Shown here: one piece after another, positions 33,919 through 43,759 of the stretch
Position numbering within the stretch: position 1 is the stretch's first letter
Layout: every line of letters starts with the position of its first letter
NCBI RefSeq assembly: GCF_016900875.1
Contig: NZ_JAFEUM010000001.1
Coordinates: 696,918-760,917, forward strand
DNA from: Vibrio ulleungensis
Lineage (GTDB): Bacteria > Pseudomonadota > Gammaproteobacteria > Enterobacterales > Vibrionaceae
DNA length: 64,000 nucleotides
Direction of reading: 5' to 3'
The notes under the pieces: generated by a model
Seen by the model: the letters and a program-made list of their open reading frames with translations, nothing else
What the model was told of the DNA's origin: nothing
Databases searched by the model: none
Made by a program: the position numbers and the translations under genes

Positions 33919-35148
33919 TTATAGAATGCCCATGAAGAATGGAATGATGAAGGCGTTAGCTAAATCAATAAAGAAGGCACATACCAAAGGTACGACAATG
34001 AACGCCTGTGCGGAGTAGCCATACTTGTGGCTTACCGCAGACATATTTGCCATTGCTGTTGGCGTAGAACCCAGGGATATACCGCCAAAACCTGCACAAG
34101 TTAATGCTGCATCATAGGTTTTCCCCATTGCTGGGAAGACAATGAAAATGTTCACCAAGACTGCCAGCAAAAGCTGCATGGCCAAAATGGCAAAAATAGG
34201 TCCAGCGAGATCGATCAAGGTCCAAAGTTGCATACTCATTAGAGACATGGCTAAGAAGGTACCCAACGAAATGTCTGCAAGCAGATCAATGGCGGCCGTA
34301 CGAGTAGGCCACTTAGTACCAGTAATACGCGGGTAGGCGGTGGGAATTAAATTGGTCAAAATAATACCCGCAAACAAACAAGTCACAAATAGAGGCAGTT
34401 GCAAACCAGTTTGACTGACTAACTCATTGAGTATGGTACCAATAACAATACAGATGTGAATAGCTAACACCGCATCCAAAAAATCGAAAGAGTTCATTTT
34501 TGGCGTGTGTTCTTCGTCTAAGTTGTCTTGTTCATACTGCTCTGCATCTGTTTTTTCTGCGGCAAGTCCGTGTTTCTTAATCAAGAATTTAGCGATTGGA
34601 CCGCCCATTAAACTGGCCAGAATTAAGCCAAATGTTGCACTGGCGATGCCAATTTCCATTGCACTTTCTAAACCAAACTCTTCACCAACGCGAGGCGCCC
34701 AAGCAATGGCGGTGCCGTGTCCGCCAATCAGTGAAATAGAACCGCTTAATAACCCAAAGACAGGCTCAAGACCAAACATGGTCGCAACCGAAATGCCCAC
34801 CACGTTTTGTGCCAGCATGAAGCCGATGGTGATGACGAGTAAAATGATGAGTGGCTTTCCACCTTTTACAAGATCTTTTAGGCTGGCGTTAATACCTATG
34901 GTGGTAAAAAAGTACACCAGTAAAACATCTCGAGCCGTCATATCAAAAGATACTTCAATTGACGTAGTCCAGTACAAAATGGCAAATGCCGCGGACACCA
35001 ATAACCCACCAGAAACAGGCTCTGGAATGCTAAATTCTTTCAGAAACCCAACAACTTGATTTAATCTGCGTCCGATAAAAAGCACCATGATCCCCACAGT
35101 GATGGCGAAGAATGAGCCAAGTTGAAGGACGTTATTTTCAAATTCCAT
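33919..35148 (-). CDS. gltS: Sodium/glutamate symporter
   Basis: 409 residues, the usual GltS length, with about ten to twelve transmembrane segments in two repeats. Conserved stretches are FKEFSIPEPVSGGLL, SISLIGGHGTAIAWAP and CAGFGGISLGSTPTAMANM. It imports L-glutamate with sodium. A hydrophilic Glu/Asp-rich loop (about 200-220) separates the halves. It is a single-gene unit with terminators on both sides. Confidence 0.93.
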   Translation of the reverse strand: MEFENNVLQLGSFFAITVGIMVLFIGRRLNQVVGFLKEFSIPEPVSGGLLVSAAFAILYWTTSIEVSFDMTARDVLLVYFFTTIGINASLKDLVKGGKPLIILLVITIGFMLAQNVVGISVATMFGLEPVFGLLSGSISLIGGHGTAIAWAPRVGEEFGLESAMEIGIASATFGLILASLMGGPIAKFLIKKHGLAAEKTDAEQYEQDNLDEEHTPKMNSFDFLDAVLAIHICIVIGTILNELVSQTGLQLPLFVTCLFAGIILTNLIPTAYPRITGTKWPTRTAAIDLLADISLGTFLAMSLMSMQLWTLIDLAGPIFAILAMQLLLAVLVNIFIVFPAMGKTYDAALTCAGFGGISLGSTPTAMANMSAVSHKYGYSAQAFIVVPLVCAFFIDLANAFIIPFFMGIL

Positions 35149-35282
35149 TAAAGATTCCTAAAAGTCTGATTTATTAGAGTAAAGTGCAAAACGTAAATTG
35201 TTAATTAAGTGTATGCATTTGTTGAAAATAGTACAACGAATTAAATTGCGAAATTGGTCGATTTGGGCAGGGTAAGAAACAA

Positions 35283-35314
35283 AAAACAGCCAAGGTGTCT
35301 AGATACCTTGGCTG
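35283..35314 (-). terminator. Terminator of the CBM48 gene
   Basis: A ten-base perfect stem, CAGCCAAGGT/ACCTTGGCTG, with an eight-base loop; on the minus strand it is followed by a T-run. Confidence 0.8.
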
Positions 35315-35418
35315 CAGTATTTTCTAACGATGAAACCAGATAGGGGAGTCTGATTAATGACCGTACTCACTGATGAGTGTTGTTCGATTGGGCATCGCCG
35401 ATTGAGCAAAGCGATAAG

Positions 35419-35724
35419 TTAGGCGCTTGCGATTGTATCGATGACGCTGTTTTCAGAACCAAACTCATTCCAGACGTAGCTGTCCGCTTGGCCATCATTT
35501 TCCCACTGTTCTTCGTTGATCAGGTAGCGGAACTGAACTTGGCTGTTCTTAGGCACTCGAACTTTAGTTGTAAACACTTTTTGTCTGTTTAGCTTCATTG
35601 GAGTAGGCTGCCAATCGTTAAATTCACCGCAAACCGCGATGCTAGAAATGTCAGACTCACCTTTTGGCCATTGAAAGGTTACTTCAACTTCGTCTTTCGT
35701 TTTAAAAAACTTCTTAGTAAACAT
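35419..35724 (-). CDS. Isoamylase early-set (CBM48-like) domain protein
   Basis: 101 residues consisting of one immunoglobulin-like E-set domain. CGEFNDWQPTPMKL and QFRYLINEEQWENDGQAD carry the Trp and Lys/Asn positions used by CBM48/AMPK-beta domains to bind glycogen-like chains. There is no signal peptide, so it is cytoplasmic. Start ATG 35724 has GGAGAG upstream. Such single-domain proteins are common in Vibrio. A link to glycogen regulation is family-based inference. Confidence 0.85.
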   Translation of the reverse strand: MFTKKFFKTKDEVEVTFQWPKGESDISSIAVCGEFNDWQPTPMKLNRQKVFTTKVRVPKNSQVQFRYLINEEQWENDGQADSYVWNEFGSENSVIDTIASA

Positions 35725-36099
35725 TGTCTCTCCTCAGAGTCGTCGTAAGTTAAATCGTTTTAATTAGTAGAACCTAGCAAAATAAATACCACAAAAACTA
35801 GGGTCATTTCACCTGTTGTTGCAATAAATTACAGTTTTCATGCTCATTTATCGTGCAACAAGGCGGACTTTTGAGCGTAACTAGTGCACGTTACAACTGA
35901 TATTTTTCATTTTTATGACTTATTAGCATTGCAGCATCTTCATTAAAATATGTTGTAAATTAGGTTAAGCCATTCGTATTAGGTACATGAAAGCGACTCC
36001 GTGGTGACAGCTTTATATGTAAAGCTGAACACTTGCAATAAGTCATAAAAAAGCCTTTCAATTGAAAGGCTTTTTAGGTATTCGCACAGAGCTTGTTAC
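35725..36099. other. Intergenic region with two hairpins
   Basis: 375 bp without a gene. CAGCTTTA-TATG-TAAAGCTG forms a perfect hairpin at 36008-36027. A bidirectional terminator follows at 36048-36075. The rest, including the promoter region of the CBM48 gene, is AT-rich. Confidence 0.55.
36048..36075. terminator. Bidirectional terminator
   Basis: Fully symmetric palindrome: A-run, GCCTTTCAATTGAAAGGC, T-run. It ends the minus-strand chemoreceptor transcript. Confidence 0.85.
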
Positions 36100-37965
36100 T
36101 TAGACGATGAATCGCCCCAAAATGCTTTGTTGCTCTTTAACCAAGCTAGTCTGCTCTTGAGCCGTTGTTTTAGCCGAATTTGCACCTTCTGATACGTTCT
36201 CCGACAGTCCTTTGATTTTCATGGTGTTGTTGTTTATTTCTTCTGCAACTAAGCTTTGCTCTTCCGCAGCCGATGCGATTTGCAAATTCATGCTGTTAAT
36301 ATCACTTATAGCATCACGAATTCTGTTCAGCGCAATGTTTGCTTCGCTGGCTTTTGAAACAGTGTCACTGGCCGTTGTTTTACTATGATTCATTGCGTTT
36401 GCCACAGAGTGTGTTCCGGATTGCAACTGTTCAATCATAGTGCGAATTTCTGTAGTCGACTCTTGGGTGCGATGAGCTAGAGTTCTTACTTCGTCTGCCA
36501 CCACTGCAAAGCCTCTGCCTGATTCTCCAGCTCTTGCAGCTTCGATAGCGGCATTAAGTGCAAGTAAATTCGTTTGGTCAGCAATATCGTTAATGACTTT
36601 AATAATGCTTTCGATATTTTCAGTAGCCGCTTCTAAGCCAACGATCTCATCAACGGCTTGATCTATTCTAAGCGCAAGATGACTGATGGATTCAGTGGTA
36701 TTTTGTACTACATCAGTACCGACCGTTGTGGCCTGATCGGCATCTTTTGTCGCACTTGCTGCGCTTTGTGCATTGTTTGCAACTTCGCTACTGCTGGTGG
36801 CCATTTGATTCATTGCTGTCGCAAGCTGTTCGATTTCAGCAAGTTGCACTTCAATGGCGGAGGTCGTTTTGAGCGCATTGTTTGTAGATTGATGTGCGCT
36901 CTCTATCAGTTGGCTACTAATATGTTTGGTTTGAGAAATATTATCCTTTAGCGAACCAACAAAACGGTTAAAGCTTACAGCAATTTTAGAAAACTCTTCG
37001 TCTGTATCGGTGGCTAATTGCTGTGTTAAATCGCCTTCACCACTGGCTAAATTGTCCATTGCATCGTTTAGATTATTCAGCGGCTTCATTAAGTGTGAAA
37101 GCGCCATAAGCAAAATAAGCATGCTTGCGATGATGGCAATAAAAGCGATAACTAAAGAGTTATTTCGCATGTCAGTAATTAGCGCGAAGACTTTATCTTC
37201 TTGCATTACGACACCGACTTTCCAGTTGGTATTAGGCACATCGGCAAAGTTGATGAGGTATTTTTGACCATCGATTACGGTCTGTTGAGCGCGATTCTCT
37301 AGCTTAACGTTTGGTGCGATATCGGAGACTTGCTTGCCAATTAGATTTGAGTTTATGTGAGCCAGCAAGACGCCCTCTTTATTGACTAGCACCATGTTGC
37401 CTAAACCACTCATATTGACTCTGTTAGTGACTTCCGATAGGTACGCGAGTGACACATCCGCTAGCGATACGCCAATAAATTCACCATTTCGGTAAACAGA
37501 TTGTGCAATGGAGACGATAACTTCACCCGTAGCAATATCAATATACGGTTTTGTAATAATTTGCTCACGAGTCGATTTTGCTTCTTGGTACCACGGACGT
37601 GTTCGCGAGTCATAATCAACAGGGTCCCAGGTTGGGTCATTTTCTACAATATGACCGTCATGTTCAAAACCAAGTGCGGTAACGATAAACTGGCTGGTAA
37701 GTTGAGGTTGATCGATTATATTTCGAACCTCAGCGTCGGTGGTGGCGTTGGATAAAAGCTGCGTAACGTATTGCGAAAATGCTCGCTTAGCTTCCATTTC
37801 GCTATTAACCGTTTGGCTTACACTCTCGACAATTTCTTCAGTGCTGGTGATGAGTTGATTTTGTATAGATTCTTTGGAATCAAAAAATGCTTTGGTGGTA
37901 AGTAGGCCAATTGTGCCTACTAATAGTGCTGCTGTAAGTGTGACAACTTTGCTTTTAAACTTCAT
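36100..37965 (-). CDS. Methyl-accepting chemotaxis protein with double-Cache sensor
   Basis: 621 residues. TM1 is at about 7-26. The periplasmic dCache_1 domain (about 35-275) shows [30 protein letters not shown] and [14 protein letters not shown], the amino-acid-binding type pattern. TM2 is at about 277-298, then HAMP, then the signalling domain with [23 protein letters not shown]. The ligand is probably an amino acid or similar small molecule, by family. There is no CheR-binding pentapeptide at the end (GRFIV). It stands alone. Confidence 0.92.
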   Translation of the reverse strand: MKFKSKVVTLTAALLVGTIGLLTTKAFFDSKESIQNQLITSTEEIVESVSQTVNSEMEAKRAFSQYVTQLLSNATTDAEVRNIIDQPQLTSQFIVTALGFEHDGHIVENDPTWDPVDYDSRTRPWYQEAKSTREQIITKPYIDIATGEVIVSIAQSVYRNGEFIGVSLADVSLAYLSEVTNRVNMSGLGNMVLVNKEGVLLAHINSNLIGKQVSDIAPNVKLENRAQQTVIDGQKYLINFADVPNTNWKVGVVMQEDKVFALITDMRNNSLVIAFIAIIASMLILLMALSHLMKPLNNLNDAMDNLASGEGDLTQQLATDTDEEFSKIAVSFNRFVGSLKDNISQTKHISSQLIESAHQSTNNALKTTSAIEVQLAEIEQLATAMNQMATSSSEVANNAQSAASATKDADQATTVGTDVVQNTTESISHLALRIDQAVDEIVGLEAATENIESIIKVINDIADQTNLLALNAAIEAARAGESGRGFAVVADEVRTLAHRTQESTTEIRTMIEQLQSGTHSVANAMNHSKTTASDTVSKASEANIALNRIRDAISDINSMNLQIASAAEEQSLVAEEINNNTMKIKGLSENVSEGANSAKTTAQEQTSLVKEQQSILGRFIV

Positions 37966-38185
37966 AGCATGTTCCTAATTATTGTTTTAGTTTTGCTATG
38001 GCTATATCGGCCTAGCACTAACAATAATGAGGAAATTTGGAAAGTTATTATCGAGTTAACATAGAGGAATTGGCTTTTATAACGGGCGTCACGAAAACGC
38101 ACACCCGTTGCTTATACTTTAAAACAGCGCCGTCACAATAGTGGTGGGCTTTGGAAACAAACGATTAAACAAAGCTAAGTGAGGA

Positions 38186-39580
38186 CTACTTACTGGTGAC
38201 AAAGCAGTTGCGGCCCTTTTCTTTTGCTCGGTAAAGAGCATCGTCAGCGCGTTGTATCAGTGCTTCTGTTTCTTCACCTTTTCGTGACTCACTCAATCCG
38301 ATGCTAATGGTGAAAAAAATCTGGTCATTGTCTAAAGTAACGGGAGAGGCCATAACTTGTTGACGAAGCCTCTCAATCACCAGTGAAGCGTCAGAAATAT
38401 TTGTGTTAGGGAACACAATTATGAACTCTTCTCCACCCCAACGCCCACAGAGATCGTATTTACGCAGCTCATTACGGGTGATAGTAGCAAAGTCGATTAA
38501 TGCTTGGTCACCCGCAGCATGTCCATAGTGATCGTTAAGCAATTTAAACTTATCAAAATCAACCATTGCGATGGTGACGGGCTCACTAAATCGTTCAAAA
38601 TGAGCCATGTGGCGTTCAATTTCACAATTTAAATAGCGACGATTTGGCAACCTTGTCAGGCTATCTGTGTTGGCGACGCGTTCGAGCTCTTCCCTTGCTT
38701 GTTGTAACTCATCGATATCTCGCATTCTTGCTATTTCATGTCCTACCCATTGTGCGAGTAGGCGAATGATTTCTCGATCTTGGGCAGTAAATGTGCGTCT
38801 AGGGTCAGGGCTAGAAAAATTGAGTGTTCCGTAACGAACCCCATCCACAAATATCGGTGAACCGATGTAGGCTTCTAAGCCGAACGCGGTATAACAAGGG
38901 TGACTAGAAATGCGGCTGTCGGCGACATGATGAAATTGTTGAACATCGTCGGCTTGGAATACGTGAAAACAATAGGTGTTTGATAGATCAAACACTTCCC
39001 CCCCTTTTAGCGCGTTTTCTGGGTGTTTAGCGTATTCAACAGTGTACACTTCGTCATCTATTCGACTTAATATCCCAATTGGGAGCTCGAAGTGTTCGCA
39101 CCCCAGCGTAAGTATGCGACTCATACGCTCTGAAAAGTCGAGGTTTCGATCCGAAGTGACAGCATGTAGGTGATTCAATGTGAGTGTTGACTGATAACGC
39201 TCAGTTACGTCCGTAACAATAGCGACAAAATAGATCGGTTTGCCGTCGGCTCCTTTAACGGCGCCTCCTTGAGTATCGCCCCAAAAACGACGCCCTTGTT
39301 TTGTAATGTATGGGGTGACGTAGTGCTCTTTGGTGTACTCAGCGTCTGGGTTATAACGTTTTTGACCTTGTTCGGTAAAGTCTTCTTCGCGCTCATAAAA
39401 CACGCGAGCGCTTTTGCCAACCATATCTTCTTGGGTGTAACCGGTTAAGCGTTCAGCATGACGATTCATCAACATCACTTCACGGTTAAGATTTAGCACC
39501 ACAAAAGCCACATCCACATTGGCAAACAAGTGGTCAATCATTTGTGAAGATTGATAAGAACTGTCTAATGTTTCTATCAC
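38186..39580 (-). CDS. PAS-GAF diguanylate cyclase
   Basis: About 464 residues, soluble. A PAS domain with PAC tail (about 20-140; LMNRHAERLTGYTQEDMVGK) is followed by a GAF domain (about 150-300) and a GGDEF domain with GGEEF (GRWGGEEFIIVF) and the preceding FKLLNDHYGH, all intact. A GTG at 39580 with AAGGTGG upstream is the chosen start. A TTG at 39598 and an ATG at 39541 are alternatives, so the N-terminus is uncertain by about 19 residues. It makes c-di-GMP in response to an unknown intracellular cue. Confidence 0.85.
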   Translation of the reverse strand: MIETLDSSYQSSQMIDHLFANVDVAFVVLNLNREVMLMNRHAERLTGYTQEDMVGKSARVFYEREEDFTEQGQKRYNPDAEYTKEHYVTPYITKQGRRFWGDTQGGAVKGADGKPIYFVAIVTDVTERYQSTLTLNHLHAVTSDRNLDFSERMSRILTLGCEHFELPIGILSRIDDEVYTVEYAKHPENALKGGEVFDLSNTYCFHVFQADDVQQFHHVADSRISSHPCYTAFGLEAYIGSPIFVDGVRYGTLNFSSPDPRRTFTAQDREIIRLLAQWVGHEIARMRDIDELQQAREELERVANTDSLTRLPNRRYLNCEIERHMAHFERFSEPVTIAMVDFDKFKLLNDHYGHAAGDQALIDFATITRNELRKYDLCGRWGGEEFIIVFPNTNISDASLVIERLRQQVMASPVTLDNDQIFFTISIGLSESRKGEETEALIQRADDALYRAKEKGRNCFVTSK

Positions 39581-39703
39581 CAAGGCCACCTTGTGCAAAG
39601 TTTATATGCTTAAGCGTACATAACACCCTAAAATGATTTGAATTACAAGTGTGCGCGCCACAAGGCTATTTTTTCTCGCTATAAAACAATTCCATAGCGC
39701 GTT

Positions 39704-40267
39704 TTAAAGGTAAGACACTGCGTAATGCTCTTGAACAAAATCGTTGGCATATGCAATCGACTTTGCCTTCTTTAGTAGAATGGGCAGTGGCATTTTAGCA
39801 AATAGAGGGATGCCGCCGCCAAGTAGAATCGGTGCGCGGGTAATGGTGATTTGGTGGATAAGTTTGAGCTCCAAAAATGACTGAATAGTTTGGCCACCAT
39901 CAACATAGACATGTTTATGTCCGTCTTGTTCAAGTAATTCCATTAACGAGTAAATATCGCCAGAGTACAACTCTACATTTCCATGAAGTGTGTTAGGGAG
40001 CTGTTTAAGCGTATTACTTAATACCACTATTCGTGTATCACCATAAGGCCATTGCTCTAGAGACAGATTCATATCAGCTATCACTTGCATACACTTTCGG
40101 CCCATGATCAAGCAATCGACAGAGCTAAAGTAAGCATGCCACCCCATGTCGGCATGATCACCCATATCGGCTTGTCTATTTCCCACGCTGTCTAACCAAC
40201 TTACGTCACCGTTGTGTTTCGCAATGTAGCCATCGACACTGGCAGCAATATAGACGGAACATTTCAT
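39704..40267 (-). CDS. RibD C-terminal/dihydrofolate reductase-like protein
   Basis: 187 residues of the DHFR-like RibD_C fold: MKCSVYIAASVDGYIAK at the start, DCLIMGRKCMQV, RIVVLSN and KHVYVDGGQTIQSFLE. Related YwjB/YyaP-type proteins are NADPH-dependent reductases of unclear substrate. It is not a folate enzyme by pattern, since the folate-binding residues of DHFR are not evident. It is divergent from the MAPEG gene. Confidence 0.85.
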   Translation of the reverse strand: MKCSVYIAASVDGYIAKHNGDVSWLDSVGNRQADMGDHADMGWHAYFSSVDCLIMGRKCMQVIADMNLSLEQWPYGDTRIVVLSNTLKQLPNTLHGNVELYSGDIYSLMELLEQDGHKHVYVDGGQTIQSFLELKLIHQITITRAPILLGGGIPLFAKMPLPILLKKAKSIAYANDFVQEHYAVSYL

Positions 40268-40431
40268 GCGAGGACCTTTCTAAAAATCGGTGAATACTCA
40301 ATAGATTATATGTCAAAACTGCAGGTTGTGTTGGATATGCATAGAAAAGGATAGGTGTTGCGACGCTACACTGAATCATATATATTGTGCACAACTTAAT
40401 TATCAACTTTTTGATTTATGGAGAGAGCAAA

Positions 40432-40863
40432 ATGTTAGCTGACGTTCAATTTTCTGATTATCATGCAGCGCTGTTAGGGTTACTTTTTATCGTGGCGACC
40501 ATTTACGTACAAAGCTTCATTGCCATTCGTGCACACCGTAAGCAAGAGCACATGATTCCTGGGGTAGTGGACGAGAATTTAGGGCACGACTCTTTTGTAT
40601 TTCGCAGTCATCGTACGCACCAAAACTCTCTCGAAAATATCGTACCGTTCGCAGTGCCTGTATTTATTGGATTGTTTGCGGGTGTTGACGCCTTTTGGTT
40701 GGCTGTCGTCGTATGGGTATATGCACTCGCAAGATTGGCGCATATGGTGCTGTACTACAAGATCGCAACAGATACCAATCCGAGCCCTCGAAGCTATTTT
40801 TATATGGTGGGCTACTTAGCCAATTTGGTTTTGATCCTATTGGTCGCAGCCGCACTCATATAG
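40432..40863 (+). CDS. MAPEG family membrane protein
   Basis: 143 residues with four transmembrane helices (about 9-28, 68-85, 86-106, 122-142). The family signature HRTHQNSLENIVPF lies between TM1 and TM2. Members are membrane-associated eicosanoid/glutathione metabolism proteins; bacterial ones probably conjugate glutathione to hydrophobic compounds. ATG 40432 with GGAGAG upstream is preferred over an upstream in-frame start. Confidence 0.85.
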   Translation: MLADVQFSDYHAALLGLLFIVATIYVQSFIAIRAHRKQEHMIPGVVDENLGHDSFVFRSHRTHQNSLENIVPFAVPVFIGLFAGVDAFWLAVVVWVYALARLAHMVLYYKIATDTNPSPRSYFYMVGYLANLVLILLVAAALI

Positions 40864-40886
40864 CTTAGAGTTCTCAACTATTCTAA

Positions 40887-40914
40887 AGCCAGCCAATAGG
40901 GCTGGCTTTTTTTT
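40887..40914 (+). terminator. Terminator after the MAPEG gene
   Basis: GCCAGCC, loop AATA, GGCTGGC, then eight T. Confidence 0.88.
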
Positions 40915-41020
40915 GTGGATTAAATGAGGTAGTAACAGGCTCTTTGCGAAATCCGCTTTGCAAAAGCGCAGAATTTGCGTGATTACGGCGAATGTGTACT
41001 CAGCCAAGAGCCCAGTCTAA

Positions 41021-41662
41021 CTAACCCTTTGGTTTAACGTTAAAGCGCAAAACCGTTTTGTATTTGTCGGGGCTAACGCGTCTAGCATCTGATAAATAGA
41101 TCTCACGATGTATTTTAGAAACACGTAATAATTGGTGCTCGTCTGCAAATTTTTCCATTTGAGACAAGCTTTGAGGCTCATCGTCAAAAGGGCCTAAATG
41201 CAGCATTTGAATGCACGAACCCTCAGTGTGAGTGTGAAAGGATACGGAGGACAGAAGTGGAGATGGCTTTTTTATTTCAACCTCTTTTTTGACATCGAGA
41301 AAAAGCGCTTCGCTTGTAAAGTCCGGCTGGCGAATCATTAACGAATAAACTAAGTCGTCTTTATTAATAACCCCGGTGAAGGTCTTTTTAGCTTCCTCAC
41401 TAATGTCCCAAACTCCTTCCAATGGGTATACGGTAAAATCAACATACCCTTCAGGCTTTGACGCCAACTTCTTGAGGTGCATCTTTAGCCCGTACGCTAG
41501 GGAATATAAGGCGGTCACCCGATCGCTAAAACCTTCACTGTTTGGGTTTCCAGCACCGCTGATAGTTATAAAGTTAAACGCAGGTACATCAATGAGTTGT
41601 GGCTTGGATTTAGGCAAATAGAGCGATTTTTCGTGCTTACGCCATTCATGTTTTGTGGTCAC
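41021..41662 (-). CDS. GyrI-like small-molecule-binding protein
   Basis: 213 residues with a GyrI/SOUL-like bidomain pattern: PQLIDVPAFNFITISGAGNPN, FTVYPLEGVWD and EGSCIQMLHLGPFDDEPQSL. GTG start at 41662 with AAGGAAAA upstream. No DNA-binding domain is attached. Such stand-alone GyrI-like proteins bind or hydrolyse hydrophobic or cationic compounds. The exact role is unknown. Confidence 0.8.
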   Translation of the reverse strand: MTTKHEWRKHEKSLYLPKSKPQLIDVPAFNFITISGAGNPNSEGFSDRVTALYSLAYGLKMHLKKLASKPEGYVDFTVYPLEGVWDISEEAKKTFTGVINKDDLVYSLMIRQPDFTSEALFLDVKKEVEIKKPSPLLSSVSFHTHTEGSCIQMLHLGPFDDEPQSLSQMEKFADEHQLLRVSKIHREIYLSDARRVSPDKYKTVLRFNVKPKG

Positions 41663-41805
41663 GATTTTTCCTTGTGTGTTCGATTTTTAATAGAGGTTGA
41701 GTGACTTTAAACGTGGGTCGGCAGTTGTGGGTTTCCGATGTTCCATCACCATTATTTTAGGATACTAATGCCAATCCTATTTCCCGCACTCGTTTGAATT
41801 TTTGA

Positions 41806-42612
41806 CTACTCGCTTGCTCTGCCGCCAAGTGCCATATCATTGCATCTCACACACTCATCATCACCGCAATGGGTCGATTGGGGGTGGGCTTTAATTGACT
41901 CTGACAATGTGTCGATGAACGGTTTAAACGGATAAATTCTTGTTTCACTTTGTCCTAGCTTGATCACCTTTTCTAAATGATTGACCTGCGGACGAAGCTG
42001 TTCAAAACCGTTAGAGCAGGAGCCTTCTTCTGTCTCAACAACTTGCCCGTTGTATACAGACCAACGACGGAACAAGCGTCTCCCCGAAACTTCTTCGGCA
42101 TAGTGTATTGGGGTGCAAGAGGTAAAATTAACACCTGCAAGTACGACATAGGCAGGCTGTGAAGAGTGATAAATATTTTTGTACACGGAGTATGCATTAA
42201 GCATCGACTGATTGGCTAGAAGCGATTGATGTAAGTGCCCATAAACGGAAAACGCGTTGGCAGGGTGGTGTGTTCGTGAGGCGTTAGGCTGCTTCAATAA
42301 AAGACTGGCAACAGCACCCATTGAAGGTTCAATTTGCGAAGTGCACCCAGTATAATTAACCGACAACATCCGACCAATTTTTGAGTAGTCGACGCCATTG
42401 TTGGCGTAGTTAACTCTTGAAGGGTAGGTTTGAGACTGATAGAAAAAAGCAGGGCAAACCAAGGTGCAACCGCTTTGAACCAATGCGTCTATCACTGTTT
42501 GAGCACCGCCGACAACCGGTCCAAAAGACCGGAAAGAGGAATGCAGGCAAAGGGTGCTGTTGTCTAGCCCGGCCTGCAAAATCTGTTGTTTTAGCTCGTC
42601 TAAAGTTAGCAT
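41806..42612 (-). CDS. AAC(3)-family acetyltransferase-like protein
   Basis: 268 residues, the length of aminoglycoside 3-N-acetyltransferases. The start LCLHSSFRSFGPVVGGAQTVIDAL matches the AAC(3) opening (V-H-S-S..G.v.GG...v..aL); EPSMGAVAS, RTHHPANAFSVYG and LAGVNFTSCTPIHYAEE are the other family blocks with the active-site His residues. AAC(3) enzymes use acetyl-CoA. Chromosomal relatives often act on other amines, so resistance must not be assumed. The C-terminal HCGDDECVRCNDM carries two Cys and is unusual. Neighbours give no antibiotic context. Confidence 0.8.
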   Translation of the reverse strand: MLTLDELKQQILQAGLDNSTLCLHSSFRSFGPVVGGAQTVIDALVQSGCTLVCPAFFYQSQTYPSRVNYANNGVDYSKIGRMLSVNYTGCTSQIEPSMGAVASLLLKQPNASRTHHPANAFSVYGHLHQSLLANQSMLNAYSVYKNIYHSSQPAYVVLAGVNFTSCTPIHYAEEVSGRRLFRRWSVYNGQVVETEEGSCSNGFEQLRPQVNHLEKVIKLGQSETRIYPFKPFIDTLSESIKAHPQSTHCGDDECVRCNDMALGGRASE

Positions 42613-42690
42613 TCAATCGTATCCTAGATTGAGGATGGTTAATATCTGATACTCTTCTCTAAAACCAATGTTGAGCTTTCAAGTGGACAA

Positions 42691-43605
42691 CTAGTCGGCG
42701 AGCTCACGGTGCTTAAGGATCGTTGTGTTTTCTGGCAAAACGAGCTTGATAGCCTTGGGTAATACTTCCATGACGACTTTAAGAGAAGCTATTGGTTCTC
42801 CGTCGAGGTTTATCGGCATCTCTTGTTGCGAGTCCCACTCCAAGCGCGTCACCTTATTTCGGTTGACGAAACCAACGCCTTCAAAGTTGGGGTTTTGAAT
42901 TTCTTCGACCACTTTTGAAATGTCAGCCAAAGTATAGCCTTGCAGTGAAAATGCATCTAAATACCCATCATCGAGAAACGCCTCAGGCGCAAGAGGTTGT
43001 CCACCGCCTGCTAATCGACCATTACACAGAGCCCCAACGACGATGTTGGCTTTATGTTGTTTACCATCAATCAACACGGTGCCATTGAAAGGTCGAAAGT
43101 TTAATGCCTGAACCATTCCGGACAGGGCATAAGCGCCACCGCCTAATAGGTTTTTTAGTGTCACTGGAGTCTTTGCGGTAATTTGCGCACCAAACCCGGC
43201 CGTCGCAATGTTTATGAAGTGTCGCTCGTTAGCTCGTGCAGCGTCAACACGATAGGCATTGCCTTTTAGTGCTAGTAATAAAGACTGGTAAGGAGAGGCT
43301 GTTGGTATGCCACAAGCAGTCGCGAAATCGTTGGCTGTACCCAATGGCAATATGGCTACTTGAATATGAGCAAGGGAGTGTTTGAGTAGGGCATCGATAA
43401 CTTCGTTGACCGTGCCATCGCCGCCGCCTGCAATGATTCGATGTATTCCTTGTTGTTCTGCTTCCAGAATAAGGCGCTCAATATCGCCGCCTTCCCAGGT
43501 TGTTCTGACTTCGAGATCATGCCCTTCCTCACGTAGCTGATAGACTGCGTCGCGAACATCTTGTTGGCCAGCTTTTTTACCATTTAACAGTAGTCGAGTG
43601 GGCAT
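42691..43605 (-). CDS. yegS: Lipid kinase YegS (diacylglycerol kinase family)
   Basis: 304 residues. The nucleotide-binding motif GGGDGTVNEV and the downstream PLGTANDFATACGIP, GFGAQIT and NLDGEP blocks match YegS along its full length. It phosphorylates phosphatidylglycerol or other lipids in the inner leaflet with ATP. Start ATG 43605. It is a single gene between the AAC(3)-like and lyase-like genes on the same strand. Confidence 0.92.
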   Translation of the reverse strand: MPTRLLLNGKKAGQQDVRDAVYQLREEGHDLEVRTTWEGGDIERLILEAEQQGIHRIIAGGGDGTVNEVIDALLKHSLAHIQVAILPLGTANDFATACGIPTASPYQSLLLALKGNAYRVDAARANERHFINIATAGFGAQITAKTPVTLKNLLGGGAYALSGMVQALNFRPFNGTVLIDGKQHKANIVVGALCNGRLAGGGQPLAPEAFLDDGYLDAFSLQGYTLADISKVVEEIQNPNFEGVGFVNRNKVTRLEWDSQQEMPINLDGEPIASLKVVMEVLPKAIKLVLPENTTILKHRELAD

Positions 43606-43711
43606 GGATTAAATCCTATTTTCTATAACTAAGGATACTGTAACAATAAACGACGGATATAGAGAAGTAACAACTGCAATTAGGTGCAACAAGTATGGAG
43701 CAATCAACAAA

Positions 43712-43743
43712 AAGCCCTGTTTTACGGTTGGTAAAAAGGGCTT
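43712..43743 (-). terminator. Terminator of the lyase-like lipoprotein gene
   Basis: AAGCCCT pairs with AGGGCTT around an 18-base loop, with a T-run on the minus strand. Confidence 0.7.
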
Positions 43744-43759
43744 AGTTATTCAAACCATG

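Noticed and set aside
41806..42612. Clinical aminoglycoside resistance gene
   Set aside because: Family membership alone does not show resistance; no mobile elements or integron lie nearby.
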